The notes under the pieces were generated by a model. That model did not search any database. It was not told the DNA's origin and saw nothing but the letters and a program-made list of their open reading frames with translations. From assembly GCF_007991215.1 (NCBI RefSeq), contig NZ_BJXX01000098.1, positions 1 through 52,949 on the forward strand: a DNA stretch of 52,949 bases, written 5' to 3'. Made by a program: the position numbers and the translations under genes. Source of the stretch: Aneurinibacillus danicus. GTDB lineage: Bacteria; Bacillota; Bacilli; Aneurinibacillales; Aneurinibacillaceae. The stretch's first letter is position 1. Each line of letters begins with the position of its first letter. Positions 40,531 to 49,226 of this stretch are shown here, piece by piece.

Positions 40531-40540
40531 GGTTTGTTTG

Positions 40541-41485
40541 ATGATCGAAATAGAAAAGCCAAAGATCGAAGTGGTAGAAGCAAGTAACGACTCTACCTAT
40601 GGCAAGTTTGTGGTAGAGCCTCTGGAACGGGGATACGGTACAACGCTTGGAAACTCCTTACGTCGTATTCTGCTCTCTTCACTTCCAGGTGCCGCAGTAA
40701 CCAGCATTGAAATCGATGGGGTTCTCCACGAGTTCTCCACGATCGAAGGCGTGGTAGAGGATACTACCCAGATCATCTTAAATGTCAAAACTCTTTCTCT
40801 CAAAATCCATTCGGACGAGGAGAAAGTGCTTGAGATTGACGCGGAAGGCGCCGGTGTCGTAACCGCTGCTGACATTCGCGCAGACAGTGATGTAGAAATT
40901 CTGAATCCGGACCTGGTTATTGCAACATTGGAAGAAGGAGCTAGTCTCCGTATTCGCATGGTTGCCAACCGCGGTCGTGGCTATGTGCCTGCCGATCAGA
41001 ACAAACGCGCGGATCTGCCGATTGGCGTGATCCCGATTGATTCTATCTATACACCGATTACCCGCGTAAACTATCAGGTAGAAAATACGCGTGTAGGTCA
41101 AGTAACAAACTACGATAAGCTGACGCTTGAAGTATGGACGGATGGAAGTATTCGTCCGGAAGAAGCAGTTAGTCTTGGCGCAAAGATTATGACGGAGCAT
41201 CTTAATCTGTTTGTAGGACTCACCGATGAGGCGCAGGAAGCCGAAATTATGGTGGAGAAAGAAGAAGACAAGAAAGAGAAAGTGCTTGAGATGACGATCG
41301 AAGAGCTTGATCTTTCGGTCCGTTCTTACAACTGCCTGAAGCGTGCCGGTATTAATACCGTGCAAGAGCTTACGCAGAAAACAGAAGAAGATATGATGAA
41401 AGTCCGCAATCTTGGCCGCAAATCGTTAGAAGAAGTGCAAGAAAAGCTCGAAGAGCTAGGTCTTGGACTTCGCAAAGACGATTAG
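40541..41485 (+). CDS. rpoA: RNA polymerase subunit alpha
   Basis: 314 residues. The N-terminal domain (assembly) has [25 protein letters not shown]; a linker near 230-245 is Glu/Lys-rich; the C-terminal domain has [19 protein letters not shown] and [10 protein letters not shown], which bind UP elements and activators. ATG 40541 with GAAGGAGG upstream; a TTG one codon earlier is possible. Confidence 0.98.
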   Translation: MIEIEKPKIEVVEASNDSTYGKFVVEPLERGYGTTLGNSLRRILLSSLPGAAVTSIEIDGVLHEFSTIEGVVEDTTQIILNVKTLSLKIHSDEEKVLEIDAEGAGVVTAADIRADSDVEILNPDLVIATLEEGASLRIRMVANRGRGYVPADQNKRADLPIGVIPIDSIYTPITRVNYQVENTRVGQVTNYDKLTLEVWTDGSIRPEEAVSLGAKIMTEHLNLFVGLTDEAQEAEIMVEKEEDKKEKVLEMTIEELDLSVRSYNCLKRAGINTVQELTQKTEEDMMKVRNLGRKSLEEVQEKLEELGLGLRKDD

Positions 41486-41521
41486 GAACGATAGATTGTT
41501 TGTCTTAAGGAGGGAAAAGGA

Positions 41522-41887
41522 ATGGCTTACTCTAAATTAGGCCGTAATAGCGCTGCTCGTAAAGCTCTGTTCCGTGATCTGGTAACGGACCTAATTATCA
41601 ACGAGCGCATTGAAACAACGGAAAGCAAAGCGAAAGAAGTTCGCTCTATCGCTGAAAAAATGATTACGCTGGCTAAACGCGGTGACCTGCACGCTCGTCG
41701 TCAAGTAGCCGCTTTTGTGCGTAAAGAAGTAGCGGACAAAGAGACCAACCAGGATGCAATTCAAAAATTGTTTGATACTGTTGCACCTCGCTTTTCTGAG
41801 CGTCAAGGTGGTTATACTCGCATCTTGAAAATTGGGCCTCGTCGCGGAGACGGTGCACCAATGGTATACCTTGAGTTAGTTGAATAG
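41522..41887 (+). CDS. rplQ: 50S ribosomal protein L17
   Basis: 121 residues, [20 protein letters not shown] start and [23 protein letters not shown]. Last gene of the long ribosomal transcript; a terminator follows within 20 bases. Confidence 0.98.
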   Translation: MAYSKLGRNSAARKALFRDLVTDLIINERIETTESKAKEVRSIAEKMITLAKRGDLHARRQVAAFVRKEVADKETNQDAIQKLFDTVAPRFSERQGGYTRILKIGPRRGDGAPMVYLELVE

Positions 41888-41903
41888 TTAGTATTGGCGC
41901 AAG

Positions 41904-41937
41904 AAAGGGTGAGGATGAAATCACCCTTTTTTTGCAT
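41904..41937 (+). terminator. Terminator of the ribosomal operon
   Basis: AAGGGTGA pairs with TCACCCTT across an 8-base loop, then a run of seven T. Confidence 0.85.
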
Positions 41938-41940
41938 GGG

Positions 41941-42057
41941 GAAAGACAAGCATAAAAACTCGCCTGTTTTTTCTGCGGGGAAGCAGGGTACGTCTGCTTT
42001 CTCTAAACAGATCGCTGAGTAAGCGAAAAAAGGGCTGTATTTTTACGCTTGTCTTTC
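41941..42057. repeat. 117-bp imperfect palindromic element
   Basis: Ends GAAAGACAAGCATAAAAA (41941-41958) and its complement at 42040-42057 match at 17 of 18 positions. Inside, CCTGTTTTTTC can pair with GAAAAAAGGG, and AAGCAG/CTGCTT and CGCT/AGCG form small hairpins. It is either a MITE-like insertion or a structured leader of ecfA1. No target duplication is visible. Confidence 0.6.
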
Positions 42058-42096
42058 TAGCTTGAAGGGGAACGGAAAGAAAGCGGTGAGATAAAT

Positions 42097-42930
42097 TTGG
42101 ACGAGGCAATCATTCGGCTTGAGAATGTTTCCTTTTCTTATGAAGGCGCGGAGGAGAGAGCGGTACAGGGCGTTTCATTTGATGTGAAGAAAGGCGAGTT
42201 TCTTTCTATTATCGGACATAACGGCTCCGGTAAGTCGACGCTGGCAAAGCTGTTAAACGGTCTCTTGCTCCCTTCCGAAGGCAGAGTAGAAGTGGCCGGG
42301 ATTTCGACGGCGAATGAAGAGCACATCTGGGAAGTGCGGCAGACGGTTGGCATGGTGTTTCAAAACCCGGACAATCAGTTTGTTGCCCCGACTGTGGAAG
42401 ATGATATTGCCTTTGGTATGGAGAACATTGGCATTCCTCCTTCAGAAATGGAAGCAAGAATTCTGGACGCGCTTCATCAGGTGCATATGACGCAGTTCCG
42501 CACCGCTGAACCGAACCGTCTTTCAGGTGGGCAGAAGCAGCGTGTAGCTATTGCGGGTGCGCTTGCGATCCGGCCCAGGGTGCTTGTACTTGACGAGGCA
42601 ACGGCTATGCTTGACCCGCGAGGCCGCCGGGAAGTGCTCGATGTAGTTCATCGAATGAACCGGGAGCAGAATATGACGGTTATTCAGATTACGCACTATC
42701 TGGAAGAAACATTGGAGAGCGACCGCATTCTCGTAATGGATGGTGGTATGCTGGTGGGCGAAGGAACCCCGGAGAGTGTATACCAGAAGGTGGATTGGCT
42801 GCGTCGTCTTGGATTGGACGTGCCATTCGCCAGTGACCTGCAATATCGCCTGCAACAAAAAGGTTTTCGTTTTTCGGCGTTAAAGCTGACGGGGGAAGGA
42901 GTGCTTGACAGCCTATGGACATCCGATTAG
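42097..42930 (+). CDS. ecfA1: ECF transporter ATPase A1
   Basis: 277 residues. Walker A GHNGSGKST, signature LSGGQKQR, Walker B VLVLDEATAMLD; the Ala in DEATAMLD is typical of EcfA1. TTG start at 42097 with GGTGAG upstream. With EcfA2 and EcfT it energises vitamin-specific S components made elsewhere; none is in the window. Overlaps ecfA2 by 16 bases. Confidence 0.95.
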   Translation: MDEAIIRLENVSFSYEGAEERAVQGVSFDVKKGEFLSIIGHNGSGKSTLAKLLNGLLLPSEGRVEVAGISTANEEHIWEVRQTVGMVFQNPDNQFVAPTVEDDIAFGMENIGIPPSEMEARILDALHQVHMTQFRTAEPNRLSGGQKQRVAIAGALAIRPRVLVLDEATAMLDPRGRREVLDVVHRMNREQNMTVIQITHYLEETLESDRILVMDGGMLVGEGTPESVYQKVDWLRRLGLDVPFASDLQYRLQQKGFRFSALKLTGEGVLDSLWTSD

Positions 42931-43808
42931 AGAGTGTGGGGTATACGTATTCTCCCGGCACCCCGTTTGCCTATCAGGCACTGCAAGGCATCTCCCTGCA
43001 TATTCCCCACGGTCGCTATATTGCGATTATCGGGCATACCGGTTCCGGTAAGTCGACGTTAATCCAACTGTTAAACGGTTTGCTGCAACCTACGGAAGGT
43101 ACGATGCAAATCGGAGAATTTACGCTGCCTGCAAAAAAGAAAAAAGGGCTGGAAAAACTGCGCCAGCAGGTAGGATTAGCGTTTCAATATCCCGAATACC
43201 AATTGTTTGAAGAGACGGTACGCAAAGATGTAGCGTTTGGCCTCGTCAATATGGGACTGCCTTCTGAGATGATTCCTGGTCGTGTAGACGCCGCCCTGCG
43301 CCTCGTTGGCCTCGATCCGCAAGAGTATGGCGAGAAGTCCCCTTTTGCGCTTAGCGGGGGACAGATGCGGCGTGTAGCGCTGGCAGGGGTGTTGGTGATG
43401 AATCCTGCAGTATTAATTCTCGACGAGCCTACTGCCGGGTTGGACCCGGCCGGTCACCATGCGATTCTGGAGATGGTCGCCCGTATGCATCAGGAGGAGA
43501 AGCGGACGACGATTCTGGTTACGCATAGTATGGAAGACGCCGCCTTATACGCCGATTACCTCTATGTGATGAACGAAGGACGGATATGGATGGAGGGGAC
43601 TCCGCAGCAAGTGTTCCGGGACCCGGATAAGATTCGACAGGCAGGCCTGGATTTACCGGAGATTACACGTTTTATCTATCAGTTTAACGAACGGATTCGG
43701 ATAAGCGGCAGCGAAGTGGCCCCTCTCCCGTTTGATATTTTTGATCCGGAGACGCTTGCGGATGAGTTGGCTCGGCGCTTTCCGCGAAAGGGGGGAAGCC
43801 GGAGGTGA
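42915..43808 (+). CDS. ecfA2: ECF transporter ATPase A2
   Basis: 297 residues. Walker A GHTGSGKST, Q-loop QVGLAFQYPEYQLFEETV, signature LSGGQMRR, Walker B VLILDEPTAGLD. The C-terminal extension is typical of EcfA2. Coupled to both neighbours by overlapping ends (ecfT starts in its last codons). Confidence 0.95.
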   Translation: MDIRLESVGYTYSPGTPFAYQALQGISLHIPHGRYIAIIGHTGSGKSTLIQLLNGLLQPTEGTMQIGEFTLPAKKKKGLEKLRQQVGLAFQYPEYQLFEETVRKDVAFGLVNMGLPSEMIPGRVDAALRLVGLDPQEYGEKSPFALSGGQMRRVALAGVLVMNPAVLILDEPTAGLDPAGHHAILEMVARMHQEEKRTTILVTHSMEDAALYADYLYVMNEGRIWMEGTPQQVFRDPDKIRQAGLDLPEITRFIYQFNERIRISGSEVAPLPFDIFDPETLADELARRFPRKGGSRR

Positions 43809-44608
43809 GTTTTCTCAACTCGATACCGATCGGTCAATATGTACCCCGCGATTCGTTTTTACATCGATGTGATCCGCGCAGCAAGCTCTTATTTGTGTTT
43901 TTCTTTATTATTTTTATTTTCATGGCCAATACGCTGTATGCCTTTTTATTTGTGGCGGCAGTGGCGATTGTGGGCATCGCGATGTCCCGCATTCCGGTTA
44001 TTTATGTTCTCCGGGGACTGAAACCGGCGCTCTGGATTATTCTCCTCACAGTTATATTACAGATTTTTACAAATAAAGAAGGGGCCCTTCTCTTCTCCTG
44101 GAAGTTCATCGAGATTCATGAAAAAGGGCTGACGGAGGCGGCATTCGTGTCGGCCCGCATTATTTTGCTCATGCTGTCGGCATCCCTGCTTACGCTGACC
44201 ACGTCGCCGATTCAACTGACGGATGGCCTGGAGAGCCTATTCTCGCCACTTCGTCGCTTTGGATTTCCTGCGCACGAGCTGGCGCTGATGATGTCAATAT
44301 CGCTGCGCTTTATTCCGACGCTTCTGGAAGAGACGGACAAGATTGCAAAAGCGCAGATGTCGAGGGGAGCCTCTTTTTCCAGCGGCTCTATTGTGAAACG
44401 GATTAACGGCATCCTCCCCTTGATTGTCCCGCTATTTGTTCAGTCGTTCCGCCGTGCCGAAGAGCTGGCGTTTGCGATGGAGGCCCGGGGTTATCGGGGC
44501 GGAAAAGGGCGTACGAAGTATAGACAGCTCCGCTTCGGAAACCGGGATGCTGTGCTTTTGGTCGTTACAATTGCCATTGCAGTCGTTGTATGGCTGCTGC
44601 GTGCGTAG
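43805..44608 (+). CDS. ecfT: ECF transporter transmembrane protein EcfT
   Basis: 267 residues, GTG start overlapping ecfA2's stop. Five to six hydrophobic segments and the two coupling-helix motifs with Ala-Arg-Gly (AQMSRGAS, AMEARGYRGG). Docks the ATPases to S components in the membrane. Confidence 0.95.
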   Translation: MSFLNSIPIGQYVPRDSFLHRCDPRSKLLFVFFFIIFIFMANTLYAFLFVAAVAIVGIAMSRIPVIYVLRGLKPALWIILLTVILQIFTNKEGALLFSWKFIEIHEKGLTEAAFVSARIILLMLSASLLTLTTSPIQLTDGLESLFSPLRRFGFPAHELALMMSISLRFIPTLLEETDKIAKAQMSRGASFSSGSIVKRINGILPLIVPLFVQSFRRAEELAFAMEARGYRGGKGRTKYRQLRFGNRDAVLLVVTIAIAVVVWLLRA

Positions 44609-44632
44609 AGGAAAGGATGAACGTTACAAGCA

Positions 44633-45403
44633 ATGGAATGGCGCAAGATTAAACTAACGTTTGGCTACCAGGGAACGGCATACTATGGTTTTCAGCGGCA
44701 GACAAACGGGCCAAGTATACAACAGGAGATTGAGAAAGTTCTGGAGCGTGTACTTCAGCATGAGACAACGATTGTGGCGTCCGGTCGAACCGACTCGGGT
44801 GTGCATGCAAGGGAGCAGGTGGCCCATTTCCGCACGACCAGTCGGATTCCGGCTGACCGGCTTATACCGGCCATGAATACATTTCTGCCGGATGATATCG
44901 TCGTGTTAAATGCAGAAGACGTTCCGATGGATTTCCATGCCCGCTATGATGTCGTAGAGAAGACGTATAAATACCGCATTTTGAACCAGCGGGTACCTGA
45001 TCCGTTTATCCGGGACTGGGCGTATCAGGTGAAAGCTCCGTTGGATGTTGAAAAGATGCGAAAAGCAGCCGGGTATTTTGTCGGTACGCATGACTTCTCT
45101 TCGTTTTGCTGCGTGCGGACCAGGGTAGAAGATAAAGTGAGGACTGTCTATGAGGTGCGTATTGATGTGCAGAAGCGGGACGATTTTACACCGGGACAAG
45201 GAGTGGATATTTGGCTGACGTTCCGCGGTAACGGATTTTTGTACAATATGGTTCGTATGATGACCGGCGCTCTGGTCGAAGTCGGGAAAGGCCGCTGGGA
45301 TGTGGAATATGTCAAGCAATTGCTGGATGCGAAAGATTCGAACGTGGGCAAGGAGAATGCGCCGCCACACGGGCTGTATTTGTGGAAAGTGAATTATGAG
45401 TAG
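44633..45403 (+). CDS. truA: tRNA pseudouridine synthase A
   Basis: 256 residues; isomerises U38-40 in tRNA anticodon arms. Catalytic Asp in VASGRTDSGVHAREQ (about residue 52) and GNGFLYNMVRMMTGAL near the end. The only GGAAAGG site is 16 bases before the ATG, an unusual distance, and no in-frame ATG, GTG or TTG lies between; a coupled or weak initiation is possible. Confidence 0.95.
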   Translation: MEWRKIKLTFGYQGTAYYGFQRQTNGPSIQQEIEKVLERVLQHETTIVASGRTDSGVHAREQVAHFRTTSRIPADRLIPAMNTFLPDDIVVLNAEDVPMDFHARYDVVEKTYKYRILNQRVPDPFIRDWAYQVKAPLDVEKMRKAAGYFVGTHDFSSFCCVRTRVEDKVRTVYEVRIDVQKRDDFTPGQGVDIWLTFRGNGFLYNMVRMMTGALVEVGKGRWDVEYVKQLLDAKDSNVGKENAPPHGLYLWKVNYE

Positions 45404-45475
45404 AAGTAACCTGTCCCCTTCCGCCCGGCAAGCAGGGCTTTTCCGTGCCAACGCGACCTGGTGTATAAAAAAATC

Positions 45476-45505
45476 TTGACTTCATTATCTAACATGTAGT
45501 ACTAT
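45476..45505 (+). promoter_or_regulatory. Promoter of rplM-rpsI
   Basis: TTGACT (45476-45481), 18 bases, TACTAT (45500-45505). Start expected near 45512, just before the L13-type leader. Confidence 0.65.
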
Positions 45506-45511
45506 TTAATT

Positions 45512-45606
45512 CGGTATTTTAAAATCCCCACTAACGCCCCGAAAGTGTTGGTTTTTAAAATATATTGGTTAACGGAACATTTGTGAAATGCACGCTTTTT
45601 AGGAGG
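45512..45606 (+). ncRNA. L13-type ribosomal leader
   Basis: The 5' leader has a stem from ATTTTAAAA (45519-45527) to TTTTAAAAT, enclosing CCCCACTAACGCCCCGAAAGT, and GGTTAACGGAA downstream. This resembles the Rfam L13 leader of low-GC Gram-positives, where L13 is thought to repress its own operon. Assignment is by recollection of the pattern. Confidence 0.6.
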
Positions 45607-45613
45607 GAAAACA

Positions 45614-46051
45614 ATGCGCACCACATACATGGCCAAGCCAAATGAAGTTGAGCGTAAATGGTATGTAGTTGATGCTGAAGGGCAAACGCTTGGACGTCTT
45701 GCCAGTGAAGTAGCAGCAATTCTTCGCGGAAAATTCAAACCTGAATTTACACCACACGTTGATGCAGGCGATTTCGTTATCGTAATCAACGCTGAAAAAA
45801 TTCAATTAACCGGTAAGAAACTGACGGATAAGTTTTACTATCGTCATTCTGGATATCAAGGTGGATTGAAAGCAACTTCAGCAGGTCAAATGATCGCAAC
45901 AAAGCCTGAGCGTATTATCGAGCTTGCGGTTAAAGGCATGCTGCCGAAAAACCGTCTGGGTCGTAAACTGATTACGAAGCTGAATGTATACGCTGGAACT
46001 GAACATCCACATCAAGCGCAAAAACCTGAAAAATGGGAATTGCGCGGGTAG
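45614..46051 (+). CDS. rplM: 50S ribosomal protein L13
   Basis: 145 residues; [20 protein letters not shown] start, [11 protein letters not shown] and [14 protein letters not shown] near the end. Early 50S assembly protein. TAGGAGGG upstream. First of two genes behind its own promoter and leader. Confidence 0.98.
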   Translation: MRTTYMAKPNEVERKWYVVDAEGQTLGRLASEVAAILRGKFKPEFTPHVDAGDFVIVINAEKIQLTGKKLTDKFYYRHSGYQGGLKATSAGQMIATKPERIIELAVKGMLPKNRLGRKLITKLNVYAGTEHPHQAQKPEKWELRG

Positions 46052-46069
46052 TAAAAGGAGGGTAAATTC

Positions 46070-46462
46070 GTGGCACAAGTTCAATACTACGGAACAGGTC
46101 GTCGTAAAAACTCCGTTGCACGCGTTCGTCTAGTACCGGGTGATGGTCAAATCATCATCAACAAGCGTCCAATGGATGAATACTTTGGTCTTGAAACTTT
46201 GAAACTTATCGTAAAACAACCGCTCGTTCTTACTGAAACAGAAGGTAAGTACGACGTGCTCGTAAACGTAAACGGCGGTGGTACAACAGGTCAAGCGGGT
46301 GCAATTCGTCACGGTATCTCCCGTGCCCTGCTGGAAGCTGATCCGGAGCTTCGTGGTGCACTGAAATCCGCTGGCTTCCTGACTCGCGACCCACGCATGA
46401 AAGAACGTAAGAAATACGGTCTTAAAGCTGCTCGTCGCGCACCTCAATTCTCCAAACGCTAA
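46070..46462 (+). CDS. rpsI: 30S ribosomal protein S9
   Basis: 130 residues with GTG start; [19 protein letters not shown] and the C-terminal [12 protein letters not shown], whose last Arg contacts P-site tRNA. Co-transcribed with rplM and followed by a terminator. Confidence 0.98.
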   Translation: MAQVQYYGTGRRKNSVARVRLVPGDGQIIINKRPMDEYFGLETLKLIVKQPLVLTETEGKYDVLVNVNGGGTTGQAGAIRHGISRALLEADPELRGALKSAGFLTRDPRMKERKKYGLKAARRAPQFSKR

Positions 46463-46490
46463 TTTTAGAGTCAATGTATACACACAACCA

Positions 46491-46525
46491 GGCCCGGTCC
46501 TTTTTGGACTGGGCTTTTTACTTTT
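46491..46525 (+). terminator. Terminator after rpsI
   Basis: GCCCGGTCC pairs with GGACTGGGC (one G-U), then a T-run. Confidence 0.85.
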
Positions 46526-46611
46526 TTCTGTGAAAATCATGAGGAAAGAAGGAGGGGGAGAGGAAAGAAGATCCAGGGAAGAAAAAGGAATCTATTCTGT
46601 TCATGTATCAA

Positions 46612-46639
46612 TCGACAAAAGAAGAGGCAATCCTATAAT
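46612..46639 (+). promoter_or_regulatory. Putative ybaK promoter
   Basis: TCGACA (46612-46617), 16 bases, TATAAT (46634-46639), 30 bases before the ATG. Confidence 0.5.
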
Positions 46640-46669
46640 AGAGACCATAAGATAAAGCAAGGTGATCGT

Positions 46670-47113
46670 ATGGAAAATAATATTGTCTCTTTTGAGAAGT
46701 ATATCCGAGCACGGGATGAGAGGGTTCGAAAACGGGCGATAGACGGCATTGACCGGGAAGAAGTTCACCGGTATTATACGGGAATTATCGATGTTTCCAT
46801 CCGCCATCTCACGCTGCTGCAGCGCTATTTCATCGAAGAGTATCTGGCCGAAATTATCGTCGGATTCTTCTTGCGGGGAGTGGACGCGAGCAAGCAGTAC
46901 AGAACGGGAAGAACGACGGAGGATATCGAGCACAGCTACACGAAGGATCACTTCCTCGAAATCTACTCCCTTGCGAACGATTACCGGCTGTCCCGCCATA
47001 TCGGTGAATGGGATCTGTACTCTGTATCCATCATAGCCGAAGATCTATCGCTCAAATGGTTCCGAAACGGTCTTGCCTATGGAAAAAGACAGCGAAAGTT
47101 AAAATTGCTTTAA
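46670..47113 (+). CDS. ybaK: YbaK-like DUF2521 protein
   Basis: 147 residues, the size of B. subtilis YbaK, which also sits between rpsI and cwlD. The sequence is mostly helical (YIRARDERVRKRAIDGID, FIEEYLAEIIVGFFLRGVD). Function unknown; position and length support the name more than any motif. The ybaJ gene found here in B. subtilis is absent. Confidence 0.7.
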   Translation: MENNIVSFEKYIRARDERVRKRAIDGIDREEVHRYYTGIIDVSIRHLTLLQRYFIEEYLAEIIVGFFLRGVDASKQYRTGRTTEDIEHSYTKDHFLEIYSLANDYRLSRHIGEWDLYSVSIIAEDLSLKWFRNGLAYGKRQRKLKLL

Positions 47114-47121
47114 AGTGAAGA

Positions 47122-47152
47122 AGGCGGGCTTCAAAAGTGAAGTTCGCTTTTT
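47122..47152 (+). terminator. Terminator between ybaK and cwlD
   Basis: GCGGGCTTC pairs with GAAGTTCGC (with G-U pairs), followed by TTTTTTG. Confidence 0.65.
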
Positions 47153-47223
47153 TGTATGCGACGAATAAACGAGGAGGTTGTACATATGTTTTAGTAAAAG
47201 GCATAGTGGGGGAGGAACGTGCT

Positions 47224-47943
47224 TTGCTAAAACGAAAAAAAATTTTATGGCTGGGAGCGCTCGTGCTTCTTGTAGCGTTGTTTACATATAACATGCCGTC
47301 AGACGATGAGTCGTGGTCTGCATGGTCCCTGCCGCTGTCCGGCAAAATTATTGTGATAGATGCGGGGCACGGAGGACCGGACGGAGGGGCGAAGAGCAAG
47401 GCCGGTTTAATCGAAAAAGATGTAACCCTGCCCATCAGCATGTATTTGCGCGATTTTCTGCAGGAGGCAGGAGCGCTTGTCGTTATGACAAGGGAAACGG
47501 ATATGGACCTGGCAGAGCCTGGAACCAAGGGATTAAGCAAGCGGAAAACGGAAGATTTATTGAAGCGGGCAAGAATGATTAAGGAAGAAGGGGCAGACTT
47601 GCTCATTAGCATCCATTTAAACGCGATTCCTTCGCCGCGCTGGTTCGGTGCACAGACATTTTATCCGCCTACGCTGAAGCAGTCTGCCCAGGTAGCCCAC
47701 TTGATTCAGGATGAAATTAAACGAGTGATAAATAATACGGACAGGACCGCGAAAAAGTCGGATGATATTTATATCCTGCGTACGGCGGAATGCCCGGCGG
47801 CGCTGGTGGAGGTCGGATTTCTATCCAATGAGCAGGAAGCGAAGCTTATGGCAACTTCGCAGTATCAGAAGCAGATGGCCAATGCCATCTACCAGGGAAT
47901 CCTGCGCTATTACTCCGGAGAAACTGTTGAAGATATGCAATAG
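47224..47943 (+). CDS. cwlD: Germination-specific N-acetylmuramoyl-L-alanine amidase CwlD
   Basis: 239 residues from TTG 47224 (GGAGG eight bases upstream), matching CwlD's usual length. An N-terminal membrane anchor precedes an Amidase_3 domain: IDAGHGGPDGG (zinc His), a mid Glu, SIHLNA and VEVGFLSNEQE. With PdaA it makes muramic-delta-lactam in spore cortex. A strong site and ATG-TTT-TAG lie 30 bases upstream (see findings). Confidence 0.94.
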   Translation: MLKRKKILWLGALVLLVALFTYNMPSDDESWSAWSLPLSGKIIVIDAGHGGPDGGAKSKAGLIEKDVTLPISMYLRDFLQEAGALVVMTRETDMDLAEPGTKGLSKRKTEDLLKRARMIKEEGADLLISIHLNAIPSPRWFGAQTFYPPTLKQSAQVAHLIQDEIKRVINNTDRTAKKSDDIYILRTAECPAALVEVGFLSNEQEAKLMATSQYQKQMANAIYQGILRYYSGETVEDMQ

Positions 47944-47946
47944 ACT

Positions 47947-47975
47947 TTGGATGAGAAAACGCAGAATGTTATAAT
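47947..47975 (+). promoter_or_regulatory. Sigma-A promoter of salA/mrp
   Basis: TTGGAT (47947-47952), 17 bases, TATAAT (47970-47975), about 30 bases before the ribosome binding site of the next gene. Confidence 0.7.
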
Positions 47976-48010
47976 GAGAGAAGCACGTCATATCGAAGAG
48001 GTGAAACATA

Positions 48011-49138
48011 GTGATTACAGAAGAGAAAGTATTGGAAGCATTAAAAGGGGTTGAAGACCCGGAGCTTCACCGTAGTGTGGTGGAGCTGGGCATGGTACGC
48101 AATATTAAGATTGACGGGAATAGAGTAGAACTGGACGTTATCCTGACGATTCAAGGCTGTCCGTTAAAAGTAAAAATTCAGGAAGATGTAGAGAATGCGA
48201 TTAAAGCGCTGGGAGGAGAAGAGGTTGTTGTTCATTTCGGATCGATGACGGATGAAGAGCGCGCACGTGTAGCTGCAATGATTCGCGGCGACAATGCAGG
48301 ACCTTCAGCTTCCGCTCCGAATGGCGGAACCGTACAGGGGCATGGTGCAGGCCTTCAGCAGGTTTCTCCTCTGCTTAGGCCGGATTCGAAAACTCAATTT
48401 ATCGCGGTTACCAGTGGTAAAGGTGGTGTAGGTAAATCAACCGTTACGGTTAATCTCGCCGTTTCCCTGGCTCGTATGGGCAAAAGAGTGGGCGTTATTG
48501 ACGCAGACATTTATGGTTTTAGTGTACCGGATATGATGGGGATTACGCAGCGTCCGGTCGTTATCGACAATATGGTGATGCCGGTCCAGCGTTTTGGCGT
48601 CAAAGTCATTTCTATGGGCTTCTTCGTGGAGGATAACTCACCCATTATCTGGCGTGGTCCCATGCTGGGCAAGATGCTGCGCAACTTCTTCAGTGAAATT
48701 CATTGGGGCGAGCTGGATTACATGATTCTGGACCTGCCGCCGGGAACCGGCGATGTGGCATTGGACGTGCACCAGATGATTCCGCAGAGCAAGGAAATTA
48801 TTGTAACGACTCCGCACCCAACGGCCGCTTTCGTTGCGGCGCGTGCTGGCGCGATGGCGATCCGTACCAATCACGAAATTCTTGGTGTCGTTGAAAACAT
48901 GTCTTATTACATTAATAAAGACGGTGAGAAGGATCCGATTTTCGGCAGCGGTGGTGGACAGAAGTTAGCGAAAGAACTGCAAAGCGAATTGCTGGTGCAG
49001 ATTCCGCTTGGACAGCCGGAGCCGATGCGTGATGAAGAACGTTACGGTCCTTCCGTATATCAAGAAAGTGAAACAATCGGCAAAATTTATATGGATCTGG
49101 CTAAAAAGGTTGACCAAAAAGCCAGCGTTACCGCATAG
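48011..49138 (+). CDS. salA: Mrp/NBP35-type P-loop ATPase (SalA)
   Basis: 375 residues, GTG start. N-terminal MIP18/DUF59 domain (about 5-85), a Gly/Ala-rich linker, then a ParA/Mrp ATPase with VTSGKGGVGKST (deviant Walker A), DADIYGFSVPDMMG and DLPPGTGDVALD. The Mrp family acts as an iron-sulfur cluster carrier; in B. subtilis SalA also regulates scoC. No CxxC is obvious at the C-terminal cluster site, so a scaffold role is less certain. Confidence 0.9.
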   Translation: MITEEKVLEALKGVEDPELHRSVVELGMVRNIKIDGNRVELDVILTIQGCPLKVKIQEDVENAIKALGGEEVVVHFGSMTDEERARVAAMIRGDNAGPSASAPNGGTVQGHGAGLQQVSPLLRPDSKTQFIAVTSGKGGVGKSTVTVNLAVSLARMGKRVGVIDADIYGFSVPDMMGITQRPVVIDNMVMPVQRFGVKVISMGFFVEDNSPIIWRGPMLGKMLRNFFSEIHWGELDYMILDLPPGTGDVALDVHQMIPQSKEIIVTTPHPTAAFVAARAGAMAIRTNHEILGVVENMSYYINKDGEKDPIFGSGGGQKLAKELQSELLVQIPLGQPEPMRDEERYGPSVYQESETIGKIYMDLAKKVDQKASVTA

Positions 49139-49159
49139 TGCAGAATACCATAGAATAAA

Positions 49160-49198
49160 AAAACGGAAGGGAGGAAGTGGCCTCCCTTCCGTTTGCTT
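49160..49198. terminator. Terminator between salA and gerD
   Basis: AACGGAAGGGAGG pairs perfectly with CCTCCCTTCCGTT, followed by TTGCTTTTGC on plus and preceded by an A-run that serves minus. It lies between convergent genes. Confidence 0.85.
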
Positions 49199-49226
49199 TT
49201 GCAAGAGCGGTCATGGGAGTGGAGAG

